A DNA stretch of 64,000 nt from Hermodice carunculata. Lineage: Eukaryota; Annelida; Polychaeta; Eunicida; Amphinomidae. Below are positions 31,317-42,572 of this stretch, piece by piece. The notes below the pieces were generated by a model. The model was not told the origin of the DNA and ran no database searches. It worked only from the letters and a program-made list of their open reading frames with translations. The stretch covers positions 31,544,836-31,608,835 of the forward strand of contig OZ026617.1 of assembly GCA_964020975.1 (NCBI GenBank). The letters run 5' to 3'. Made by a program: the position numbers and the translations under genes. Within the stretch, counting starts at the first letter, position 1, and the number at the start of each line of letters is the position of its first letter.

Positions 31317-31399
31317 GTAACCCAGCACCCATTCAAGAGACTTGGACTGGCAGGGAGGGAAGAGGAAAGAAAGCAGGAAGGAAGAACCAGGGGTCAAGG

Positions 31400-34300
31400 A
31401 TTAGAGTGGGGTATGTAAACTGCAGAGGAGATGGAGGAAAGATGGTAGATATTTGATGGTAGCTGAAGAGGAAGACATGGATGTAGTAGCCCTGACAGAG
31501 ACACATTTAAGGGGAGGAGAACAGGATCAACTAGATATACCTGAGAAGTATAACTTCACAGGAAGAGGGAGGGTAGTAGGGCAGAGAAAGGGGGTGGGGT
31601 AGGTTTTCTCATTAAGAAGGGAGTGAAGTGGCACAGGGTTGGGATTGAAGATGATGAGAACAGTTGGATTAGGAATGAGATACAGTGGATAGGAATAGAA
31701 TCACAGAGGAGTAAGATAGCACTAGGGGTAGTATATGTAGGCAGAGAGGGATTAACAGAGGAATGGAATGACTAGGTGTATGAGAAGTTAAGAACACATA
31801 TCAACAGTGTACAGGAGCAGGGATACCAGGTCATGGTTGTGAGGGACTTCAATGGTCACAAAGGAGATGGATTAGACGGGATTGATGGAGGTGATAGAGA
31901 CCAAAACAGGAATGGTAGGAGGCTCCTTAGCTTCTCTAGAGAGTTTGGGCCACGGATTTTGAATAGGGACATGCATTGTAAAGGAAAGTGGACATGGGTT
32001 GCAGGTGACAGGAGATCAATCATAGACTATGTGCTGGTAGATGAGAGAATGTTCAGGGATATTGAGACATGTAGCATTGATGAGGAAGGGCATATGGATA
32101 TTGGAAGCGACCATAATTGGATAGATGTGAATCTTAGGTGTGTGAAGAAAGAGAAGAAACAAGGGGGTGTCAAATGGGTGTGGTGCGTTGGTAAGGATAC
32201 TGACTGGGAGGCATAGAGACAAAGACTACATGATGAGCTGAGGGGGTAGGAGGGACGGTGGGTGGAGAGTGAATCAGTTGATAGTCAGGGGATGGCAGAT
32301 GACATGAGGAGAGTAATATTTGAGGTTGCAAAGGACGTACTAGGAAGGAAAAGAGTACCAGTAGAGAAGAGAGGGTATTGCATAGATGCAGAGATAAAGA
32401 GTGCAATTAAAAATAGGAAGGTTAAGAATAAAGCTTGGAGGTTTGCCAGGAAATACAGACAGCAGAATGAAATAGGTAAGGCGGAAGAGGAGTACAAGGA
32501 GGCAAGAAGGGTCATACAGGAGATGAAGACACAGAGAGGGATAAAGAGGAATGATGAGATGACGAAAAGGGTTCTGTCAAGTGGAGGTGATTCATCAGCA
32601 GTTTTCTGGAAACAGGTGTTGAGAAGGAAGAAGGTAGGAATTGACAAGCTTAAGCATGAAGGCAAAGTAGTAGAGGAGGCTAAGGATATAGAAGCGGCAT
32701 TTCAGTAACACTGGGAAGAAATTAATGACCCACAGTGGGGGGGGGGGCGGGGGAGTCACCTTATGGTAGAGCAGAAACAGGACCTGACAGGTGGAAACAG
32801 GAACTATGCAAGAGAATTGAGAGAGTAGAGATTGAAATAGCAGTGGACAGGTTGAAAGTAGGAAAATCTCCAGGGCCAGATGGGGTACTAAATGAGTTTA
32901 TAAAGAAAGGTCCAGAAAAATTGTGTGAGAGTATGAAATTTCTTTTAAATTTGGTTATTGAAAGAAAGGAGGCCCCAAGAGAATGGAGGGAGCTGAAGAT
33001 AGCATACATCGAGAAGAAAGGATCAGTGGATAGCCTAGATCAGTGCAGAAGGATAGCATTAGCCTTAAATACAGGAAAGATTTTTGCACATGTAATGTAC
33101 GAGACTAGGGAGAGTTGTGGAGAGGGAGGGTTTGTTAGGAGAGATTCAGAATGGTTTCAGACCAGAAAGTAGGGTTGTTGATCATGTGTTTACATTATCA
33201 CAGATAGCAAGCAAAAGGAAAAGAAAGGTGTACATGGCCTTCCTTGATGCGCGGAAAGCTTACGACAGGGTTTGGAGAAATGCACAGTGGGCTTAAATGG
33301 AAGGGCTAGGCTTTGGAGGTGGCTTTCTTGGAAGTTTTAAAGGCTCTGTATGCAGATATAAATTATAGTCTCAGTATAGTAGATGTGGAAACTCATGGGG
33401 CAAGGTTAGACATTGGGCTAAAACAGGGTTGTGTGTTATCACCGATTTTGTTTGGCATATAGATGAGAGAACTGGGAACTGAACTGTTAGAGAGGAATAA
33501 AGGAGTAACAATAGGAGGAGAAAAGATACCATGGTTGTTCTTCGCTGATGACATTGTGTTAATGATACAGGTAGAGAGTTACAAGAACTTTTGGGGATAG
33601 CAGGTGACTATGGGGAAAAGTGGAGATCAGAGTTTAGTGAGAAGAAAAGTCAGGTCAGGGGCAGAAGAGAAGACAGGAGGAGAAATGGATGGCAGGGAAG
33701 TTAAGGATACCAGAGGGTCAAGAGAAAGTCATTAGAATTGGAGAGGGTGAGGAGTGCAAATATTTAGGGGTGAACATTAAGGTCACAGGACAGGGAATGT
33801 TTAAGTACCATGTTGAGAAAATCAGACAGAAGGTGAATAGAGCAAAAGGTATGATAAAGGTTATGGCAGGGAACAGCTTCAATAGATCATTCACAGGAAG
33901 GGTGCTATGGGAACGTGTAGCCATACCTGGGATGTTGTATGGGTTAGATGTGATAGCCATTAGTGAAAAGGATATTGAATGGATGGAGAAGGCACAGAGG
34001 GAGATGGGGAAATGGGTGCTTGGGGCACCACCGTGTGTAGCAACAGAGGCTGTGTTTGGAGAGTTGGGATGGTTACCAATAAGAGATAGAATAACTAAGG
34101 CTAGTTAGGCTATTGGGGATATTTGCAACAGGTGATTGAAGAAAGATGGTGTAGGAAGGTGTACATGGAGGCTGTTAGTGAAAAGACAAAATGGGTTCAA
34201 GAAATGGACATGGTAGCTGAGAAATATGAGTTGAAAGGGCCAGATGAGATTGAAGTGCCATGAAAATCGTATATAGGAAAGATGATTCAAGTGAAACACG

Positions 34301-34665
34301 TGGAGCAGTGGAAAAGAGGGGTTGAGGAGAAGAGCACACTGAAAGTATATAGAGCTGTAGACAAGCCAGTGAAGACTAAATGTTGGGATGGTAGCAAGGG
34401 TTCTAGACTGTTATTTCAGGGCAGAGCAGGAGTGATCAATCTGGAGAAAAGGAAACAGAAGTGGATGAATGGGAGTGATGGAACGTGTAGGGTGTGTAGG
34501 GAGGATGTGGATGAGACCATTGATCATATGATGACAAGGTGTACAGGTTATAGAGCACTTAGAGACCAGCTGTTTGTACAATGGAGAACAAGAGATGGGC
34601 AGTGTAAAAGCTTAGAGCAAGTAAGGGGCATGGCAGAGAATGATAGGTTAGCATGGATACTATGA
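31400..34665 (+). CDS. LINE ORF2: APE endonuclease, reverse transcriptase, C-terminal CCHC-like motif (broken)
   Basis: Endonuclease pieces run from about 31400 to 32216 (open segment 31776-32216 with the GKWTWV, IIDYVLV and SDHN motifs). The linker is 32262-32708. The reverse transcriptase runs from about 32735 to 34108, with the catalytic FADDIVLM at about 33541-33564 and the thumb (GEECKYLGVNIKVTGQGMFK) after it. The C-terminal domain is the open segment 34282-34665, which includes the Cys-x2-Cys...His...Cys motif. The frame is broken in several places. The KQGCVLSP box differs from the VPQGSILGP box of the LINE at 42.8-44.1 kb, so these are different families. Confidence 0.88.
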
Positions 34666-34914
34666 TTGAAGGGCGATTTTCCAGGAAGTAGAGTTGGTTT
34701 AGAGTCAGTGAAAGGCTTCTTGGTGCAGTGCTGGGAGAGTAGGAATAACATCTTAGGATTAGTCACTGAAGAGAATAGAGGGCAAACTTAGCAAGGAAAG
34801 GGAGAAGGTAGCCTTTATTAGGGCTCCAATGACCCTGCCAGGTGGCATCATCAGCAGGGGCTGTGGGCATGCCAAGCGCAAAGTTGCGACAGTGGGATAG
34901 GGCTGGGGGGGGTT

Positions 34915-35020
34915 TTAGTTTTTTTCTTTTTTTTTTTTTTTTTTTTTTTGTTTTTGTTTTTTGTTTTGTTTTGTTTTTTGTTTTTTTTTTGTTTTTTATT
35001 TGTTTGTTGTTTTTTTTGTA
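34915..35020. repeat. T/G-rich low-complexity tract
   Basis: A long T run followed by TTTTG repeats at the 3' end of the plus-strand LINE. It encodes only an artefactual Phe-rich frame. Confidence 0.9.
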
Positions 35021-35099
35021 CTAAAGGCCACCTGACTAGCTACTAAGCTAGTCAGGACCCTGGCAGAGAAGCGGAGTGCCACAGAATATTATTGCTTTA

Positions 35100-36780
35100 A
35101 GTAACTCGTTAGCTGTATATGAACCAAACCCTAAACACGTAAAAGTCAAATGTTATCAAAATAAACGTAAAAGCAACACAAGATTTCAGCACTGACTTCT
35201 GGGAGTTGAACTCGTATGAAATCTTTGATCACAGCATTAACTCCAGTTTGATTGATAACTAGAAATAATTAATTGCCAAACTTAGCGATGTGTATTCAAA
35301 ACATTTTACACCCTAATGAAAAAGATCTGACAAATATATACACTGTACAGAAAGCTGAATGAGTCAGAGCGTACTATGATTGACTAAGTATAGGATAATA
35401 TGAGAAGTGCATGCTACTCCAGTTGATGTTCCCCATCATGCAAAACGCAAAATGAATTTAACAAAATCCATTCAGTACTAAGATGACTGATCAATAAAGT
35501 GAAACATGTCTGCTGAAATACTTTTAATGGATACAAAACTAACTCAAAGAAAACATTGGCTAATATATATGATATTCTCAAGTTCATAAAAGGAAAGAAA
35601 TTGCCTTCCAAGTTATTTCATACATGGGGACAAAAACATCTCGTAAATATTAAACTGTAACCCCCCCCCCCTAAATAACCTCCTTGCTACCATTCACCAA
35701 CGTTAGGTTCCCTATTACACACTGAATTTAAACTTCCTTACATTCATTCCTTTAAAGATTACTTCATTCTTCCACTTTGAAACATGGAGGGAGTGAAAAT
35801 GAAATCAAGACTTTGACGAACTTTTGAAACCCAATGTAACTTTTGATATGGCAAGATCTCAATGAAACTATGAAAGACCGCTAACTTCACCACAGACTGG
35901 CTCATTAAACCAATCACTAAATCATGGAACTTTTCTCAGATGTTTTTAAAATGGCATTAAGAGTCACTCCCACTTTCATCAGGGAGGATGAACATGATAT
36001 CAGGCCTAATGCCTGCAGACCCACATCTGTATTGCTGCCTATATCTAAGGTGTATGCACAAATTGGCATAACATAACTGTACAAATGTTTTGGTGATCAA
36101 GGACAATTCCATTTGCGTCAATATGGCTCCCGGCAAGGTCACTGTGACTAAATTAGGTATCTTGGAAATTTCCTACTGCGTTTTGACATATAGACACAGA
36201 CATGATTGCACTTATAATATTTCTGGACCATTCAAAAGCTATCCATGTAGTTGGTAACGAAATTTTGTTACACACTCAAAGCTATTACGAAATTAAAATA
36301 ACAACTGAAATTTAGTGTCTCTCAGGACTCCTTATATCCTATACATTTCCACATATAGTGTATTGCATTCTCAATTTGTCAGTTGGCACATGGACAACAG
36401 ATTCTAGATCTGTTTTCTGAACAGGTGTGACTGTAGCACCCTGACTCTACTTGAAAGTCATGCACGAATGCGATCCCGTTAATGCAACTTTGGCCAGGTT
36501 CTTTGCTATAATCCAAATAACAAAATTGGACAGGAACCATGATTACCCTTAACCGCAGTTGTGGAAATTTGTGGTGCAGACCCAGAAATAATCTACAGAA
36601 CTATGTGTTCGTTCGACAGGAGTATCTTCTTCAGAAGGTTATGGAGTCCATGGATGATATATGGAATCCATGTCTCACTTCCATAGGAAGCTTACTGGCA
36701 ATATGTTATTTATACATGTGCACATAATAGATTTAACTTATTTCGTGTGTGAGCTGCTATTTATTTCCCTTTTAGCCCTA
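35100..36780. other. No recognisable gene
   Basis: AT-rich unique-looking sequence with a short C homopolymer at 35660-35671. Open frames are short and lack protein character. Confidence 0.5.
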
Positions 36781-36792
36781 ACTCAATCTGGG

Positions 36793-37148
36793 GTCAAGGA
36801 CCAGATATAGCAGCCAGAGGCTCAGCCCATTGCCTGCATATTGTGCATCATTTCAGGCTTTAATCATCTTGCCTTCATCATCTTTTTCAGCAGGTTCGAG
36901 ATAGGAAATTAATGATTGGAGGAAAAAGAGGATGGGGATTGGTTTTGATGGTGTTTCCATAAATTTAAGAGTCAAGGACCAGATCTAGCAACAAGAGACT
37001 CAGTCCATTTCTTGTATATTGTGCATGATTTCAGGCTGAATCATCTTGCCTTTATCATCTTTTACAGCAGGTTCTAGAAAGGAAATCAATGATTGGAGGA
37101 AAAAGACGGTGGGGATAGGTTTTGATGGTGTTTCCGTAAATTAAGGCA
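36793..37148. repeat. 178-bp tandem duplication
   Basis: Units at 36793-36970 and 36971-37148 share GTCAAGGACCAGAT, TATTGTGCAT.ATTTCAGGCT, CATCTT...CAGCAGGTTC and GATTGGAGGAAAAAGA in the same order, at roughly 88-90% identity by eye. They precede the hAT-like fragment directly. Confidence 0.88.
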
Positions 37149-37300
37149 TGAAGGCTGCGGTCGCAGCCAAGCTGAAGGAGACTATCCAACCCCTGATTGT
37201 GATACACTATGTGGCTCATTGTCTGTCAATTGGGGCACTGGACGCATTCAAAATTCGCCCTAATGTGCAACCCACCCACCGACCCACCCCCACGCAAACA
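37142..37300 (+). pseudogene. hAT-like / ZNF862-type transposase fragment
   Basis: The open frame from about 37148 reads MKAAVAAKLKETIQPLIVIH then YVAHCLSIGALDAFK. This resembles the core of hAT-derived proteins with a TTF zinc finger, where a KLKE..P.lv..HC.AHrL.La..dA motif is typical. Only about 35 residues match, and the first Cys/His pair is altered (HYVAHC). No flanking transposase domains were found, so it is a relic. Confidence 0.45.
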
Positions 37301-38041
37301 CTGCCCATGATGCTCTACAAAGAAAAACCATTACTCTCCAAAAGCCCTTCATGAGCTACATGATTACACTGGCACTAGATGTGAAGGTACTCAAGTTAGT
37401 AACCCTTCCATGTGCCTGCTGGTTACCATTATTGTGACCAGGGTCTCTATGAGAGTGGTAATTATGGACAAAGTCTACCTATATGCTCAAAGTAAGTCCC
37501 CTTCTGATTGGATAAGTGATCTGTTCATTTATGTAGTGTAGGACTGACCAGCTTTAACAACAGGGTTATTCTCTATGGGCAATTTAAGCAACTGTACAAT
37601 TATTCAATCATGTATTTGTGTTTTTGCTTATTTGATTTAAGGGTTAAAATTCCACAATTGAGTAAACTCAATTACTAAGTAAAAATGATTATTGACACAT
37701 TTTATCTCATGACTATTTTCGTAAAATTTTTATTTCTTAAAACTAATGCCTTTTTTATTAAATATTGAAAGTTTGTTTTTATTTCTTTTTACATTGATTT
37801 TTTTTTATCATATAATAAATTTGTAATTTGTTTCAAGGAGAGTTTCGCCCCCATAATGGGTTTCAGATAGAATAACCAGATCATCTGCATATAAACAGCA
37901 AATTTTGTGAATCAGGTACGACGGGGTCACAAGATTCCAATTTGTCAACTATCCCAAGTTATGGTTAGTCATACAAATAAATATTGAAGAAAGCCTGGAT
38001 CAAGACACAGCCTTACTTAACCTCAGATTGCAAGTGATTTC

Positions 38042-38280
38042 AGGGGCGGATCCAGGATTTTTTTCAGAGGGGCTCAGTGACTTGTGGGCTAAACCCAAAT
38101 GCGAGTGCCAAAGGCACGTAGCTTGCGTTTTGGGGGGGGGAGCAGGGGGCCTCCCCCGGAATATTTTCAAAAATAGATGCTGTCAGATGCGTTTTCCTGG
38201 CATTTGCGACTGCATTGTCATAAGGACCAGTTAGATTTTCAGGGATGCAAACTTCACTAAACTGGGCTCCACAAATCAAA
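38042..38280. mobile_element. Probable non-autonomous DNA element starting CAGGGGCGGATCCAGG
   Basis: CAGGGGCGGATCCAGGATTT at 38041-38060 looks like the terminus of a hAT-type MITE. It is followed by a G-rich run and a C-rich run that can partly pair (GGGGGGG at about 38133-38139, GGGGGCCTCCCCC nearby). A matching right terminus was not found, so the extent is approximate. Confidence 0.4.
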
Positions 38281-38432
38281 AACCGCTATATATCTGATTC
38301 AAATTCACATAAAATGAATAAAGGAAAAAATGAGTCACTGAAAAATAATTCCTGGAAATATGTATTTGTGACCTTCACCTGCTAATATGTATTGTTTCTG
38401 GTAATCAACATTATTATGACATGGTCATACCT

Positions 38433-38687
38433 AATTTACTCTTTCAATGCCAAGTTTAAGCCTGAGTCAGCAGCTATTCTCAGCGCACTTCCCACACAAT
38501 GCGTGCAGATTTCGCCAAGAATAGCTGTTTACCAGAACCAAACTGTGTCCTAAATCTATTACCTTAAGTCTAGGCGTGTTTGTTCTTGAAAAGACTTTGC
38601 ATGAGGAATTTGGATATCATATAATTGAAGTGATTCAAATGTAAGACTTAGTGTGAAAAAAGTCGCTTAGGCAATGAAAGAGTTAAG
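38433..38687. mobile_element. Hairpin MITE family H, copy D
   Basis: The left end AATTTACTCTTTCAATGCC and right end GGCAATGAAAGAGTTAAG are inverted repeats. The central hairpin is weaker than in other copies: CAGCTATTCT at 38471-38480 pairs with AGAATAGCTG at 38518-38527, with a GCG/CGC extension. The block AAGTCTAGGCGTG then TTCTTGAAAAGACTTT corresponds to the shared segment of copies A to C. No coding capacity. Confidence 0.68.
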
Positions 38688-38968
38688 AAAGAAAATAAGT
38701 ATATGTAGAAGAAAACAAATCATATGCCTACATTACCAGGTTTTAAACTTCATTTATTACATAGTTATAGATCTTTCAGTGGCAAGTATATCCATTTGCT
38801 TTCATACTTTTTCTGAAAGTGAAGTTCTTGAAAAAGAGGCTTACTTTTAAAATTTTTCAATTAAAATACAGAAGCAGCTCAATTTAAGTTATTGCCTGGC
38901 TTACTAATACAAGCGATAAAATTAGCTCCAGCAGTGCACGTCAGGCGATACTCCATTGCTGTTCGGAG

Positions 38969-38974
<6 letters not shown>

Positions 38975-39062
<88 letters not shown>
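38975..39062. repeat. (TA)n microsatellite
   Basis: About 88 bases of alternating TA. Confidence 0.97.
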
Positions 39063-39065
<3 letters not shown>

Positions 39066-39667
39066 TTAGAAACTATTTCGGAGTAAATTTATACGCAATA
39101 TCATGATCAGTTCATGAATTATGATCTGATCATGATATTGGCCATGGATTTACAAGGTCCTAAAAAAGAAGGATAAACTAATTATGCAAGGAGACGTCCT
39201 TCAGATTTTTAAATAGGCCTAAGTTATTTTTTCTAATAGCGTCTAACATGTGTGACAACGTCGGGTATTTTAACGCAAAACAAACTATAGCGGCTTCAGA
39301 AGGCTTAGCTATAGGCCTAACTTAGATTAAGATTAGAAATAGATGAATACAAAAGTTTACATAAGTTTTCCTCTGCCTAGGACTATATAGGCCTAAGCCC
39401 AGTTAGTAACTATGGCTTTACTACCGGTATGTCTATGGCTTCACATGCTGGCATCCCACGTGACTTACTACGTCATCAAGTGCCGTATCACCACATTTAC
39501 TATTTTGTTACGCGCTTGAAATAGAGCATGTTACTTCATTGAAAATAAATATATCATTGTTCTATATATGCTTTCTTTCTTATTTTGAGCCTGATACAGC
39601 TATAATTACTGGATAAAATTAAAACCAACCACGTAGAGAATACTGCTGTCCAAGAAGGCCTCGTTCA

Positions 39668-39724
39668 TGCCTGGCCAGATCACTCCGAGTCCACGAAGTG
39701 GACGATGAGTGATCCGGTCTGACA
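39668..39724. repeat. Inverted repeat / potential hairpin
   Basis: ATCACTC...GTCCAC and GTGGAC...GAGTGAT pair around a GAA loop, flanked by CCAGATC/GGTCTG. The stem is about 13 bp with a 3-base internal loop on each side. Surroundings are featureless. Confidence 0.6.
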
Positions 39725-39759
39725 GCTGAGCTTATCTTATGGTCCACCGCCCGTCCTCG

Positions 39760-40800
39760 TCTGTCCATAAACAATTCATATTTTCATCTTTTCAAAACCC
39801 TTCGACCAGATTCACTTCAAACCTGGTGATGGTGTACCTTGGGTGGGTCTCTACCAAGTTTCTGAAAATGGTGATTTATTGGCAAAACCATAAAAAAAAA
39901 AACTTCTCTGAAATCACCATCCAATTGCTTCAAACTATATAGGGACATTTTTGGGGCCGCCAGACCTTAATTTGTTCACCAGGTGGTGCTCCAGTTTTTT
40001 TAATATTTCTTCTTCGAATTTGTGTGTGTTTTCCCCATTTTTGACTCCTTCTGCAAAAGCATCACACAGATTGTTCTGAAACTTGGTAGAAATGTAGCTT
40101 GCAGGACGGTTCAAGTCGTTTACTAGGTGATGATACTCTGTATCACAGATTTTTAACATTTGTTTCAGTTTGTGCACTAGTTGGTTGATGTATTCATTCC
40201 TATTGATTACTATATAGGTCAATGGGGATTGCAATGGAAATTCACATTTTCGATTTCATCTCACAAAGCGTTAACCAAATTCACTTCAAACTTGGTGGGG
40301 ATCTACCTTGGTTGGTACTCTACCAATTTGTTTGAATGGTCATGCTCCCGTTATTTTTAGATTTTTATGAATTTTTTTGTTCGTTTAGGGCAAAACCTTT
40401 AAAAAAAAAACTCTTCATCCCCAAAAATATTTTGGCCAATTGCTATGAAATGGCATACAGATATTTCTGGGAACTCTTAGACCTTAATTTCTGAATTTAT
40501 TCAACAGGTGCAACTGCTTTTTTTCAATTTTTGTGGGTTTTCGCTATTTTTGTCTTAATCTCCAAAAAGTTCTCTCAGATGATTCTAAAACTTGGTGAAA
40601 ATGTAGCTTATGGGAAGGTTAAACAAAGCTGTTTGTTAGGTAATGATACACTGGATCCCCGATTTTAAATGATTTTTTTTTTTTCAATGTGGGCACTAGT
40701 CGATGAATGCATGCATTCCTGTTGATTACCATACAAGTCAATGCAGATTGCGGAAGAAAGTCACCTTTGTAACTTCTCCAAAACAATCATCAAAATTATT
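39760..40800. repeat. Dispersed repeat family A, two tandem units
   Basis: Two successive ~500-bp units share TTCACTTCAAAC.TGGTG, TACCTTGG.T.GGT, TTTGTTCACCAGGTGGTGCT-like, CTTGGT.GAAATGTAGCTT and GGTAATGATAC.CTG.AT.CC blocks. The same order is seen in the HEX introns at 9.3-9.9 and 12.9-13.6 kb. Non-coding. Confidence 0.8.
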
Positions 40801-41189
40801 TCTCACTATATTAAATGTAAAATTAAACAGAAATGAGAATACGTCACATCAAACATCTCAATTCTCATCAAGTAAAAATCACTCCCCTTTTAAATTCAGC
40901 AAATGTTCAACGTGCAGCACATTCGTGTTGTCTGAAAAAATGTACTACTATCCGATGTCATAAAGTATGCCATACAAATCTAAAGGTATTCGCACAACAT
41001 CCAACCTCGAAACACACTTTGTATGAAAAAGAGCAGGTGCCTTCGACCGCAATGGACAGTACCCAGTCTTCATCTTCAAAACAGCAAATTTCAATTGCAA
41101 TTTCTAGAAACTGAAATAAATCGCTTTTGCAGTATTAGCAATTCTTCCGAGTTTGTATCTAAAATCATAGATTTAAAAGCAAAAAAAAA

Positions 41190-42040
41190 TCAAATGTTTT
41201 GATGTTTCTTGAACTGTACACAAATCTGTCCATAGATCAAGTCAAAAGTTTTTTTTCCAGAATTAATCATCAAAATGTTTAAGCATAATGGTAAACCATA
41301 CATAAATATTAATCCATATTCAAAGAAAGCATATTGGTTGCATGATAAATTTTCAAAAGGAACGTTAAATCTTACACTGTTGAAACTTTGATCGACTCTA
41401 TAAAATTTCTTTTGGATAATACTTTTGTGCAATGCGTATCTTTGGTTTGTCAACAAATAAAGAGCATTCAAATGGGTAGCAACTGCTCTCCACTACTTGC
41501 TGATTTATATTTAACCTGGCTGAAATTTAAGTATATGTATAAATTGATGAAAAGGGGCTTTCAGATGGCTACAAACTTATCAAACAATGCAAGGTATATT
41601 GATGACATAGCTTGTGTAGTGTACAAAATTTCAGGGAAATCGCGAAAAAAAAAATAACCAAAAGATATCGCTTTGGAAGGTAACAATTCATATGATTTCA
41701 GAGATGTGTTTGTAAACATGGCTCTTCGGGTTAATGACAGGCTTTGCATTAACGTCTATCCTAACATTGATGAATTAAACTTTGAAGTGGTTGGCTATCC
41801 TTTCCCTGACAGTAATATTTCGTGAGCCATTGGATATAATCCATTTTTGTCATAAATTTTGAGATTTGGTTGTATTTGATCTAAATTTCAGGACTTTGCA
41901 TCTAGAAACAAATTTATTTACAATGAACTTGAGTCAAGATGATTCAAAGATGTGCTTTTGATCAACTATTTCTACAAATTTTGCTGTAAATATCCCGAGA
42001 CAGTTAGAAAGTTTGGCTTCAATGCTTTAGGAGATTTTAG
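41190..42040 (+). mobile_element. Reverse transcriptase remnant with YIDDI box, Penelope-like or related
   Basis: Plus-strand pieces in order: GKPYININ-like region near 41290; IDSIKFLLDNTFVQ at about 41391-41430; QQIKSIQMGSNCSPLLADLY at about 41451-41510; ARYIDDIACV at about 41589-41618 (catalytic Asp-Asp); YPKDIALEGNNSYDF; GYPFPDSNIS; and INYFYKFCCKYPETVRKFGF at about 41958-42017. The series FLLDN.fV, QQ..GIPMGsNCaPLLADL, RYIDDi and fpf..SNI is found in a group of eukaryotic retroelement RTs that are neither classical LINEs nor LTR types. Stops and frame changes interrupt it. The exact family is uncertain. Confidence 0.72.
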
Positions 42041-42572
42041 ACTTGCCTGTTTGCTACTTAATTTTATCTTTTGGCATCATTCTGTTTTAATATTTACCTA
42101 TCAGACATTCTACGCTAGCATGTTTTCTGTCAGGTTAAACCCCCAGGGGCTATCGGTAACAAGCAGCGGCCTGCAACAGTTACAAGTTTGCCGAATTGTA
42201 CTTAGATTCTGGTTAAAAAATATATTTTGGTAACATGTTTTTGACTGAAATGCTGAGGACTTCCATTCTTTTCTGACATGCTTAAAGCATACATTTACTC
42301 ACTGTCAAAAATTAGTCAAATTTGACAGTATTTGCTCAAATGTCACAAACTTGACGCATTATGTTGAAACATTAACTCAGGGTTGGCAGCGAAATAAAGC
42401 TTAATTGTTTGGAGACTTTTAAAATAATGAGTAGGTGTCATCATGGGGTTTGTTTTACATTTCTGGTGCAGGATGTCTATTGTTGCAGTACTTGTTAGGA
42501 TTTCCCTCGATATGTACAGGTGGTCTAGCTGTAACTGTTTAATTTATGATCACTGGGACTGAATAGGAATTT

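Larger units (their letters stand above)
30000..34860 (+). mobile_element. Near full-length LINE with PHD/esterase-type ORF1 and APE-RT ORF2
   Basis: A purine-rich, sense-strand element. ORF1 (from ATG 30035) has a basic N-terminus, a Cys/His cluster, a coiled-coil region and a GDSL/SGNH-like esterase domain. ORF2 has an apurinic-type endonuclease (VALTETHL, VVRDFNGHKGD, GKWTWVAGDRRSIIDYVLV, IGSDHNWID), reverse transcriptase boxes (KSPGPDGV, MAFLDARKAYDRVW, GLKQGCVLSPILF, FFADDIVLM) and a C-terminal Cys-His motif (CRVCREDVDETIDHMMTRC). It carries several stops and frame changes, so it is inactive. The 3' end grades into a T/G-rich tract at 34915-35020. The PHD plus esterase ORF1 is known from CR1-like elements. 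Confidence 0.9.
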
